6,692 nt of DNA. Origin: an uncultured Rickettsiales bacterium (lineage in GTDB: Bacteria; Pseudomonadota; Alphaproteobacteria; Rickettsiales; UBA1997). Made by a program: the position numbers and the translations under genes. Shown one piece after another: positions 1-5,731 of this stretch. The number at the start of each line of letters is the position of its first letter. The first letter of the stretch is position 1. Under the pieces are notes generated by a model. The model saw only the letters and a program-made list of their open reading frames with translations, was not told the origin of the DNA and did no database searches. The stretch lies in NCBI GenBank assembly GCA_937927795.1, contig CALBSF010000147.1, forward strand, positions 1 through 6,692, written 5' to 3'.

Positions 1-15
1 TGGTAAAATCTCCAT
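1..15 (-). CDS. Possible start of the gene downstream of nuoG (nuoH by synteny), cut by window edge
   Basis: On the minus strand an ATG at 15-13 opens a frame reading Met-Glu-Ile-Leu-Pro and then runs off the window. It lies 8 bases after the nuoG TGA (26-24). An in-frame TTG at 27-25 would instead overlap that stop. In many proteobacterial nuo clusters nuoH, the membrane subunit of complex I that contacts the quinone site, follows nuoG, so nuoH is the natural guess. Five codons cannot identify a protein, and no clear Shine-Dalgarno sequence is visible. The call rests on position only. Confidence 0.3.
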
Positions 16-23
16 ATATTTTA

Positions 24-1988
24 TCAATATATAAAAAATGTTAAATAAAAATTATAATCTGCGGCAAGCAATGATTTATCTGCATCAAAATCGCCTTTTA
101 AATCAGCAGAATTTTGCCATTTTGTTTGAATGATTTTATCAAAACTTAATATTGATTTATCCATTTGTTTTCTAACGTCAGCGATATTTTCAAAACCAAA
201 ATCAAATCCTAATTTTTTTGCAAGTTCATTAAAAATTTGCCAATCTTCTTTTGCTTCTCCTAAAGGAAAAACAACTCTTGTGGCATTTTGCACTCTTCCT
301 TCGACATTAGCGTAAGCGGCATTTTTTTCTAAATAAGCACTAGCTGGCAAAATAATATCAGCAAGGTGTGCGCCATTATCGCCATGACTTCCAATATAAA
401 TAACAAAAGCATCTTTTAACTTTTCAAAATTAATATCATCGTCAACACCATGAAGGAAAATTATTTTTTTATCTAAAATTTTATCAATATTCGAATCACC
501 AACAAAACCAGCAATTAAGCCATTTAGCAAGCCGGTTGATTTTGATAAAAAGTTAAAACCATTCCAATCTTCTTTAATCATACCATATTTTTCAGCAATT
601 TTTTTAGCATAATTTAAAATTAGCTCACCGTCGCTGCGACCAAGTAAATCATGGCCTAATATCAATATTGGATTATTTGCTTTTTCTAAAATTTTGCAAA
701 ATTCTGATTTGCCTTCTAAAATATTTTTTAAATCAGAAATATTATTGCCTAATTTTTCATAATCATAAGTAAGATCAAAGTCCCCGCCAATTGCAGCGAT
801 TTTTAATTTCTTTGATAGAGATCTTTTTTTAATTCTAGCATTAAGAATTGGCGCATCTTTTCTAGGATTAACTCCAATTAGTAAGCAAGCATCTGCATTT
901 TCTATTCCCGCAATTGTGCTGTTAAATAAATATGAAGCATGATCTTTATGATCTAATTTTTCACCTTTTATTCTGCAATCAAAAGCTTTTATTTCTAATT
1001 TTTCTAGTAATTTTTTAAAAACAAAAACCTCTTCTAAAGCCGCCAATTGTCCAGTTAAGGCGCCAATTTCATTTTTCGAAAATTCTTGTATTTTTTTAAC
1101 TACTTCTTCTAAAGCCTCATCAAATGTAACTGCTTGCAATTTACCATTTTTCTTTACATATGATTTATCAAGCCTTTGATATCTAAGGCCATCATAACAA
1201 AAACGGGTTTTATCGCTAATCCATTCTTCGTTAATTTCTTCATTTAAACTTGGTAAAATTCTCATTATTTCAAGACCGCGCACATCAACGCGGATATTGC
1301 TTCCAACGCCGTCCATAACATCAATTGTATTGGTTTTTTTAAGTTCCCAGCTTCTTGCTTTAAAGGCATAAGGCTTAGAAGTTAAAGCTCCAACTGGACA
1401 TAAATCAATAATATTTCCTGATAATTCTGATTTGATTGATTTTTCTAAATAGCTAGTAATTTCCATTTTTTCGCCACGCCCAACTGCGCCAATTTCAACG
1501 GTTCCCGCCACATCTTCAATAAATCTAACGCATCTGGTGCAATGAATGCAGCGCGTCATTTGGGTTTTAATTAATGGCCCCAAATCCTTATCTTTTACCG
1601 CTCTTTTTTGTTCGCTAAATTCACTTTTTCCAGAGCCATATTGATAGGCCTGATCTTGCAAATCACATTCTCCAGCTTGATCGCAAATTGGACAATCTAA
1701 AGGATGATTGGCAAGTAAAAATTCCATCACTCCTTCTCTGGCTTTTTTTACCATTGGCGTGTCAGTAAAAACTTGCATTCCTTCAACAACTGGCATCGCG
1801 CAAGATGCTACGGGCTTTGGCGGCCCACCAGCAACTTCAACTAGACACATGCGGCAATTTCCTGCAATTGCTAATCTTTCATGATAACAAAAACGAGGAA
1901 TTTCAATATCCGCTAATTCGCAAGCTTGAATAATAGTAATGCCGTCTGGAACTTGATGTTCTTTACCGTTAATTGTAACTTTTGCCAT
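24..1988 (-). CDS. nuoG: NADH-quinone oxidoreductase (complex I) subunit G
   Basis: This is the 75-kDa-type iron-sulfur subunit of respiratory complex I. It passes electrons from the NADH module towards quinone on the cytoplasmic side of the inner membrane. The 654 residues show the family order. A 2Fe-2S ferredoxin domain has Cys34, Cys45, Cys48 and Cys63. The His-Cys3 motif for cluster N5 is His95, Cys99, Cys102 and Cys108. A CxxCxxC set (Cys147, 150, 153) with distant Cys197 ligates N4. A molybdopterin-oxidoreductase-like domain begins at about residue 217, with the conserved DIILPASAYLEKNA stretch at about 544-557. The extra cysteines for cluster N7, found in E. coli NuoG, are absent near 225-235, as in mitochondrial-type enzymes. 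The length is slightly below the roughly 690 residues common in alphaproteobacteria, and the C-terminal domain is AT-rich and divergent. The ATG gives the expected N-terminus directly before the ferredoxin fold. No strong Shine-Dalgarno is seen, and a terminator-like hairpin sits just upstream. Confidence 0.97.
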   Translation of the reverse strand: MAKVTINGKEHQVPDGITIIQACELADIEIPRFCYHERLAIAGNCRMCLVEVAGGPPKPVASCAMPVVEGMQVFTDTPMVKKAREGVMEFLLANHPLDCPICDQAGECDLQDQAYQYGSGKSEFSEQKRAVKDKDLGPLIKTQMTRCIHCTRCVRFIEDVAGTVEIGAVGRGEKMEITSYLEKSIKSELSGNIIDLCPVGALTSKPYAFKARSWELKKTNTIDVMDGVGSNIRVDVRGLEIMRILPSLNEEINEEWISDKTRFCYDGLRYQRLDKSYVKKNGKLQAVTFDEALEEVVKKIQEFSKNEIGALTGQLAALEEVFVFKKLLEKLEIKAFDCRIKGEKLDHKDHASYLFNSTIAGIENADACLLIGVNPRKDAPILNARIKKRSLSKKLKIAAIGGDFDLTYDYEKLGNNISDLKNILEGKSEFCKILEKANNPILILGHDLLGRSDGELILNYAKKIAEKYGMIKEDWNGFNFLSKSTGLLNGLIAGFVGDSNIDKILDKKIIFLHGVDDDINFEKLKDAFVIYIGSHGDNGAHLADIILPASAYLEKNAAYANVEGRVQNATRVVFPLGEAKEDWQIFNELAKKLGFDFGFENIADVRKQMDKSILSFDKIIQTKWQNSADLKGDFDADKSLLAADYNFYLTFFIY

Positions 1989-2000
1989 GAATTTGAATTT

Positions 2001-2038
2001 ATAAATAAAAAGGGCGCACCTTAAGTTTAGGAGCGCCC
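2001..2038 (-). terminator. Rho-independent terminator between ssb and nuoG
   Basis: Read on the minus strand, GGGCGC (2038-2033) pairs with GCGCCC (2017-2012). After one T-T mismatch, three or four more pairs extend the stem around a loop of about 7 bases. The stem is followed at once by TTTTTATTTA (2011-2002). On the plus strand the hairpin is followed by AAATCTAATA, so termination is expected only leftward. It would end transcripts coming from ssb. It lies only about 13 bases before the nuoG ATG, so it may instead act as a leader attenuator for nuoG. Confidence 0.75.
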
Positions 2039-2091
2039 AAATCTAATAAAAAAAATTAAAAAATCAATAAATTAGGATATTTAGTTATTTA

Positions 2092-2190
2092 CTCCCCCCG
2101 CAACTGTCATCTCGAGCTTAAGCGAGAGATCTTAGGAGTTCAACATGAAGAGATCTATCGCTTGCGCTTGCGATGACAGTTACGGGGAGG
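2092..2190. repeat. Large imperfect palindromic intergenic element
   Basis: Two arms of about 40 bases, 2092-2132 and 2151-2190, are inverted copies of each other. They share runs such as AACTGTCATC and AGATCT and differ at a few positions within the arms. The central loop 2133-2150 is unpaired. The element is visibly more GC-rich than its surroundings and sits just past the ssb stop. Neither strand shows a T-run after it, so it is unlikely to be a simple terminator. Its size, shape and intergenic position resemble the dispersed palindromic elements of Rickettsiales and other bacteria. Membership of a repeated family is inferred, because only one copy lies in this window. Confidence 0.75.
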
Positions 2191-2209
2191 TTTAAGTTAA
2201 AAAAAATAA

Positions 2210-2662
2210 CTAAAACGGAATCTCGTCATCATGATCTTCTGGAACAACATCGCTAGCTCTTGATTTAGAGTTTGATGAACCTTGAGAATCTGAGTAAGAA
2301 GAAGATCCACCGCCATCTCTTGAATCAAGAATTTGTAGGGTGGAATTAAAATTTTGTAAAACAATTTCTGTAGTATATTTTTCCATTCCTTGTTTATCTG
2401 TCCATTTTCTGGTTTGCAGTGAACCTTCGATGTAAAGCTTGGTTCCTTTTTTTACATAATTACGAACCACTCCAACCAAACCTTGTGAAAAAATCACCAC
2501 GCGGTGCCATTCGGTTTTTTCTTTTTTTTCTCCAGAAGCTTTATCTTTCCAGTTTTCTGAGGTTGCTAGTGAAAAATTTGCAATTTCACGACCATCTTGC
2601 GTTGTTCTAACTTCGGGATCTTGTCCTACATTACCAACTAAAATTACTTTATTTATTGACAT
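2210..2662 (-). CDS. ssb: Single-stranded DNA-binding protein
   Basis: SSB coats single-stranded DNA during replication, recombination and repair, and recruits partner proteins through its acidic C-terminal tip. The 150-residue protein begins MSINKVILVGNVG, the classic N-terminus of the family. The OB fold covers roughly residues 1-112, with aromatic DNA-stacking positions Trp38, Trp52 and Trp87 in conserved contexts. A Ser/Gly-rich flexible linker (about 117-138) leads to the terminal DDEIPF, which matches the canonical DDDIPF interaction tip. The frame stays open upstream to a TTG at 2707, which would add 15 residues. I chose the ATG at 2662 because it gives the conserved start of the family and the added residues look like non-coding AT-rich sequence. 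A typical SSB length supports this. It appears to be transcribed alone from the divergent region to its right and to end before nuoG. Confidence 0.96.
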   Translation of the reverse strand: MSINKVILVGNVGQDPEVRTTQDGREIANFSLATSENWKDKASGEKKEKTEWHRVVIFSQGLVGVVRNYVKKGTKLYIEGSLQTRKWTDKQGMEKYTTEIVLQNFNSTLQILDSRDGGGSSSYSDSQGSSNSKSRASDVVPEDHDDEIPF

Positions 2663-2721
2663 AAAATTTAAAATTTGGTGTTGAAAAATATTTTGAAAAA
2701 TGATCAAAATAGACGATTAAA

Positions 2722-2748
2722 ACTATATTTTTTACCAAAAATAAACAA
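2722..2748 (-). promoter_or_regulatory. Candidate promoter for ssb
   Basis: On the minus strand TTGTTT (2748-2743) and TATAGT (2727-2722) are separated by 15 bases, about 60 bases ahead of the ssb ATG. The -10 box matches five of six consensus positions. The spacer is short and the background is so AT-rich that chance matches are common, so this is tentative. Confidence 0.3.
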
Positions 2749-2765
2749 GCTTTTTTTAAAAAAAG

Positions 2766-2793
2766 TTGAATAATTTCTTAATCACATTATAAC
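2766..2793 (+). promoter_or_regulatory. Candidate sigma70-type promoter for the ppi-HIT-metC operon
   Basis: TTGAAT (2766-2771) and TATAAC (2788-2793) are spaced by 16 bases, matching four and five consensus positions respectively. Transcription would begin near 2800. That leaves a leader of nearly 100 bases containing the hairpin at 2820-2864 before the prolyl isomerase ATG at 2896. The match is seen in the sequence; its use is inferred. Confidence 0.45.
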
Positions 2794-2819
2794 ATCGATT
2801 CAAAATAAAATATTCTCAA

Positions 2820-2864
2820 CCATCTCATCATCCTTAATGCGCAGCATCAAGGATGATGAGATGG
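2820..2864. repeat. Near-perfect 21-bp inverted repeat (hairpin) upstream of the prolyl isomerase gene
   Basis: Positions 2820-2840 are the inverted complement of 2844-2864, with one A/C mismatch (2836 with 2848) and a 3-base loop, GCA. No T-run follows on either strand, so an intrinsic terminator is unlikely. It lies in the divergent ssb/ppi intergenic region and would fall in the 5' untranslated leader of the plus-strand operon if the promoter at 2766-2793 is used. It may be a dispersed palindromic repeat or a structured leader. It differs in sequence from the larger element at 2092-2190. Confidence 0.8.
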
Positions 2865-2895
2865 CGGATAAATTCATTTTAAATTTTTAAAAAAT

Positions 2896-3456
2896 ATGAA
2901 AAAACTTTTAATCCTTCTAACTTTAACTTTATTTTCTATGACCGCTCAAGCTCAAACAAAAAATGCTCAAAATAATTTAGAAAACTATCTTTATATTGAT
3001 TTACCTTACGGCAGAGTTGTAATTGAAATGTTGCCAAAAGTTGCGCCGCAGCATGTTGAAAGAATTAAAACTTTAGCTCGTCAAAAATTTTATGACGGAA
3101 TTGTATTTCACCGCGTAATTGATGGATTTATGGCGCAAACTGGTGATCCAACTGGAACTGGCATGGGTGGCTCAAAATTACCTGACTTAAGAGCGGAATT
3201 TTCTGATGAACCTCATATTCGCGGCGCAGTTTCTATGGCTAGAGCTTCAAGTCCAAATAGCGGTAATAGTCAATTTTTTATTGTAACTAAAGATTCTAGG
3301 TTTTTAGATGCTCAATATACAGTTTGGGGACGCGTTACTAAAGGCATGGAATTCGTTGACAAAATCAAAAAAGGCGCGGGTCGCGACGGACAAGTACAAA
3401 ATCCTGACCGCATGATCAAAGTTAGAGTTGCATCTGACGTTGCCGCCGGAGAGTAA
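2896..3456 (+). CDS. Exported cyclophilin-type peptidyl-prolyl cis-trans isomerase
   Basis: It catalyses cis-trans isomerisation of peptide bonds before proline, most likely helping proteins fold in the periplasm. The 186-residue product starts with a signal peptide: two lysines, a hydrophobic Leu/Ile/Thr core, and a likely signal peptidase I cut after Ala19 in TAQA-Q. The mature part is one cyclophilin domain (about 31-180). Conserved active-site elements are FHRV with Arg73, FMAQTGD (78-84, the FMxQxGD motif), SMAR (113-116) and SQFFI (125-129). The position of the cyclosporin-contacting Trp of human CypA is Phe136-Leu137, as is usual in bacterial enzymes. The size fits PpiA-like proteins, but an exact subfamily symbol is not secure. 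No clear Shine-Dalgarno precedes the ATG. It is first in a tight cluster: its stop codon touches the ATG of the next gene. Confidence 0.94.
   Translation: MKKLLILLTLTLFSMTAQAQTKNAQNNLENYLYIDLPYGRVVIEMLPKVAPQHVERIKTLARQKFYDGIVFHRVIDGFMAQTGDPTGTGMGGSKLPDLRAEFSDEPHIRGAVSMARASSPNSGNSQFFIVTKDSRFLDAQYTVWGRVTKGMEFVDKIKKGAGRDGQVQNPDRMIKVRVASDVAAGE
3448..3451 (+). promoter_or_regulatory. Shine-Dalgarno GGAG of the HIT-family gene, inside the end of ppi
   Basis: GGAG lies five bases before the ATG at 3457 and inside the last codons of the prolyl isomerase. It is one of the few clear ribosome binding sites in the window. It supports the start with zero intergenic spacing and suggests translational coupling. 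Confidence 0.6.
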
Positions 3457-3831
3457 ATGAGTTACGATAAAAACAACATATTCGCCAAAATAATTCGCGG
3501 CGAAATTCCAGCAAATAAAGTCTATGAAGATGATGCTATTTTAGCCTTTCATGACATTTCAAAAGCTGCTCCAACCCATGTTTTGGTGATTCCAAAGGGT
3601 GAATATGTTGATTTTATCGACTTTACCACTAGAGCTGCAAAGGACGAAGTTGTTGACTTTTTTTCTAAGATTACTAAATTGGCTGAAAAGCTTGGTTTGC
3701 AGGCTTCAGGATTTCGTTTAATTTCTAATATCGGAACTGATGCCAATCAAACCGTAAAACATTTTCATGTTCACATTTTAGCGGGGAAAAAACTTGGCCC
3801 CCTAATTTCTGGCGACAATTTAAATAGGTAA
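3457..3831 (+). CDS. HIT-family (HINT-like) nucleotide hydrolase/transferase
   Basis: A small cytoplasmic histidine-triad protein of 124 residues, the normal size for the HINT branch. That branch typically hydrolyses purine-nucleoside phosphoramidates and aminoacyl adenylates. The signature is HFHVHIL at 102-108. His104, the middle histidine, is the expected nucleophile, and His102 and His106 are the flanking members. Other family hallmarks are NIFAKIIRGEIPA at 7-19, HVLVIPK at 41-47 and the GTDANQTV loop at 93-100 just before the triad. The ATG directly abuts the TAA of the upstream gene and has a GGAG site. Its own stop is 3 bases from metC. The true substrate cannot be read from the sequence. 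In proteobacteria HIT genes often sit beside unrelated housekeeping genes, so the operon context says little about function. Confidence 0.93.
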   Translation: MSYDKNNIFAKIIRGEIPANKVYEDDAILAFHDISKAAPTHVLVIPKGEYVDFIDFTTRAAKDEVVDFFSKITKLAEKLGLQASGFRLISNIGTDANQTVKHFHVHILAGKKLGPLISGDNLNR

Positions 3832-3834
3832 ATT

Positions 3835-5034
3835 ATGGAAAAAAAAATGCATGATGCAACCAGAATAGTCCATGCAGGACGCAATCCTAAAGAGCAAGGA
3901 TGGATGGTAAATCCTCCAATTTATCAATCTTCAACCATTGTTTTTCCAACCTATAAAGATTTGCTTTACGCTGAAAGAGGCTATTCAAACAATGATTTGG
4001 TTGAACCATATGAATTAAAATATGGTCGCTATGGCACACAGTCAAATTTTTCTTTAGAAAAAGCGATTTCAGAAATTGAAGATGGTTATAATACTTTTGT
4101 TACCTCATCTGGCGCTGCAGCTGTTTACACGGCTATAATGGCATTTGTAAAACAAGGCGATCATATTTTGATGGTTGATAATACTTACTCGCCAACTAGA
4201 GGTTTTAATACTAAATTTTTAACTAAATTTGGCGTTGAAACAACTTATTACGACCCCTATGTTGGCGCTGATATTGCCAAACTTATCAAGAAAAATACCA
4301 AAGTAATTTTTATGGAAAGCCCTGGATCTCTTAGCTTTGAGGTTCAAGATGTGAAGGCAATTTGTAAAGTAGCTAAAAAACATGGAATCGTTACAATCAT
4401 TGATAATTCCTGGGCTAGCGGTCTTTACTTTAAGCCATTGGAGCATGGCGTTGATGTTTCAGTAATGGCTTTAACCAAATATATTAACGGTCATTCTGAC
4501 ACAATGATGGGCTCAATTACCGTGCAAGAAAAGCATTTTAGAGCAATGTATGATGGGTTTAGATATATGGGCGTTACTGCAGCTCCTTTTAGCTGTTACA
4601 TGGTGCAAAGAGGTCTTAGAACCGTTAAAGTTAGAATGGATCACATCTACAAAAGCACATTAGAATTAGCAAAATGGCTTGAAAAAAGATCGGAAGTTAA
4701 AAAAGTTTTATATCCCGCGCTCGAATCAAGTAAAGATCATAAATTATGGAAGCGCGATTTTACTGGCGCGGCCGGAGTATTTTCAATTGTTTTAGATAAA
4801 AGATATTCTCAAGAATCAATCGCCAGAATGATTGATAAATTACATTATTATGGCATGGGATATTCTTGGGGCGGCTATGAATCTTTAATTCTTCCTATCA
4901 ATGTCGCAAAAGCTCGCAGCGCTACAAAATGGCCTTACGGAGAGAATACTTGCTTTAGAATTAATGTTGGACTTGAAGATGTGGAAGATTTAAAAGAAGA
5001 TTTGGAAGCTGGGTTTAAAAGATTGAAGAAATAG
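3835..5034 (+). CDS. metC: Cystathionine beta-lyase (PLP-dependent Cys/Met metabolism enzyme)
   Basis: It is expected to cleave cystathionine to homocysteine, pyruvate and ammonia in methionine synthesis by transsulfuration. The 399 residues match the usual family length. The PLP-binding lysine is Lys215 in ALTKYINGHSD. Asp190 in IIDNSW contacts the pyridine nitrogen, Tyr118 in DNTYSPT stacks on the cofactor, and Tyr63/Arg65 (YGRYGT) bind the phosphate across the dimer. Arg375 in CFRINVGLED should bind the substrate carboxylate. SWGGYESL at 344-351 is typical of beta-lyases and argues against cystathionine gamma-synthase or gamma-lyase, though specificity within this superfamily is hard to assign by eye. 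AGG at 3826-3828 supports the ATG at 3835; a second ATG four codons later is less likely. It is last in the ppi-HIT-metC cluster, and no clear terminator follows it. A complete methionine-pathway gene hints at a less reduced metabolism than classic Rickettsia. Confidence 0.92.
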   Translation: MEKKMHDATRIVHAGRNPKEQGWMVNPPIYQSSTIVFPTYKDLLYAERGYSNNDLVEPYELKYGRYGTQSNFSLEKAISEIEDGYNTFVTSSGAAAVYTAIMAFVKQGDHILMVDNTYSPTRGFNTKFLTKFGVETTYYDPYVGADIAKLIKKNTKVIFMESPGSLSFEVQDVKAICKVAKKHGIVTIIDNSWASGLYFKPLEHGVDVSVMALTKYINGHSDTMMGSITVQEKHFRAMYDGFRYMGVTAAPFSCYMVQRGLRTVKVRMDHIYKSTLELAKWLEKRSEVKKVLYPALESSKDHKLWKRDFTGAAGVFSIVLDKRYSQESIARMIDKLHYYGMGYSWGGYESLILPINVAKARSATKWPYGENTCFRINVGLEDVEDLKEDLEAGFKRLKK

Positions 5035-5062
5035 GACTTTTCTTTTATTAACAAACTTTAAC

Positions 5063-5090
5063 TTGCATCTTTAATAAGGATTCTTATAAT
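5063..5090 (+). promoter_or_regulatory. Sigma70-type promoter for rpmH-rnpA-fixH-fixI
   Basis: A perfect TATAAT lies at 5085-5090 and a partial -35 TTGCAT at 5063-5068, with a 16-base spacer. Transcription would start near 5097, about 30 bases before the rpmH ATG. Strong promoters are expected for L34. No obvious terminator lies between metC and this site, so read-through from the upstream operon is also possible. Confidence 0.6.
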
Positions 5091-5127
5091 ACTACCCTCT
5101 TTTTTCAACATTTGAAAATATTTATTT

Positions 5128-5262
5128 ATGAAAAGAACTTGGCAACCAAGTAAATTGGTTCGTAAAAGAAGACATGGTTTTAGATCTAGAATGGCAACTG
5201 TTGGTGGTCGCAGGGTTTTAGCTCGCAGACGTAGCAAAGGCAGAGCTTCTTTATCGGTTTAG
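5128..5262 (+). CDS. rpmH: 50S ribosomal protein L34
   Basis: This is a 44-residue, very basic protein of the large ribosomal subunit, which is the standard length for L34. It begins MKRTWQPSKLVRKRRHGF and contains the conserved RMATVGGRRVLARRRSKGR segment, which together are unmistakable. It is followed by rnpA in the usual bacterial order. No Shine-Dalgarno is evident before the ATG, only an AT-rich leader. Codon use is less AT-biased than in its neighbours because of the many CGN and GGN codons, as expected for a ribosomal protein gene. Confidence 0.98.
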   Translation: MKRTWQPSKLVRKRRHGFRSRMATVGGRRVLARRRSKGRASLSV

Positions 5263-5270
5263 AAACATTT

Positions 5271-5296
5271 AAATTCCCATAAATTTATGGGAATTT
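5271..5296. repeat. Perfect 26-base palindrome between rpmH and rnpA
   Basis: The 26 bases read the same on both strands, with GGGA/TCCC cores flanked by A/T. RNA from it would form a short hairpin about 9 bases after the rpmH stop, followed by TCTCTT, a poor T-run. It could be a weak terminator or processing point that lowers rnpA output relative to rpmH, or an RNA-stabilising 3' end for the rpmH message. Confidence 0.6.
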
Positions 5297-5344
5297 CTCT
5301 TAAAAAAATCACCAAAAAACCAAATCCACTTAAATCTCATCTTT

Positions 5345-5731
5345 GTGATTTTTCTTCAAATCAAAAAATCAGCAGAATTTAAAGAAATCAGTTCTAAAGG
5401 AAAAAAATATCACGCTCAAAGCCTGATTTTACTCACCTTTAACACTCCAGAAAAATATCTTCAAGATTTAACCAAAAATAAAAAGGCTAAAGATTTTTGC
5501 CGCGTTGGTTACACTGCAAGCAAACTTGTTGGTGGAGCGGTTATCAGAAATTTAGCCAAAAGAAGGTTGCGCGAAGCTTTTAGAAAGCTATTCTTAAAAT
5601 ATGCTCAAAATCACTTTGATTATGTGATTATCGCTAAAAAAGATATTGCTAAAGCTGATTTTGATAAAATTTTAAAAGATTTAGAATTTTGTTTAAAAAG
5701 AATTCATGAAAACAGAGCAAAAACCAAGTAA
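5345..5731 (+). CDS. rnpA: Ribonuclease P protein component
   Basis: This is the protein subunit that assists the RNase P RNA in removing 5' leaders from pre-tRNAs. The 128 residues include the family start pattern IKKSAEFKEI..KGKK (6-21). The RNR signature GGAVIRNLAKRRLREAFRK (63-81) carries the basic RNA-binding face. DYVIIAKKD follows at 92-100 and a C-terminal helix comes after it. The length is normal. The start is a GTG. It is the only standard start codon between the upstream in-frame TAA (5270-5272) and the conserved N-terminus, and it places that motif at the usual distance. No Shine-Dalgarno is visible. It follows rpmH as in most bacteria, but its last 26 bases overlap fixH in another frame, and the usual yidD/yidC genes are not next. 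Confidence 0.93.
   Translation: MIFLQIKKSAEFKEISSKGKKYHAQSLILLTFNTPEKYLQDLTKNKKAKDFCRVGYTASKLVGGAVIRNLAKRRLREAFRKLFLKYAQNHFDYVIIAKKDIAKADFDKILKDLEFCLKRIHENRAKTK

Noticed and set aside
130..315. Plus-strand ORF of 61 codons opposite nuoG
   Set aside because: It lies wholly antisense to well-conserved nuoG sequence, and its composition mirrors the nuoG codons; no independent gene features.
2092..2190. CRISPR repeat or small non-coding RNA gene
   Set aside because: There is only one inverted pair and no direct repeats with regular spacers. No promoter or T-run flanks it that would support an independent RNA gene.
2419..2610. Plus-strand ORF of 63 codons opposite ssb
   Set aside because: It is antisense to the SSB OB-fold coding region, with no recognisable domain or ribosome binding site.
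2663..2707. N-terminal extension of SSB by 15 residues from a TTG start
   Set aside because: The ATG at 2662 gives the conserved MSINKVILVGN start of the SSB family, and the added residues have no family match and look like translated AT-rich spacer.
3549..3746. Minus-strand ORF of 65 codons opposite the HIT gene
   Set aside because: Shadow of the HIT-family coding sequence on the other strand, with no supporting signal.
4219..4446. Minus-strand ORF of 75 codons opposite metC
   Set aside because: Shadow of metC, whose conserved PLP-enzyme motifs on the plus strand account for the sequence.
5035..5062. Terminator after metC
   Set aside because: The bases after the stop are T-rich but contain no stem of useful length, so an intrinsic terminator cannot be supported.
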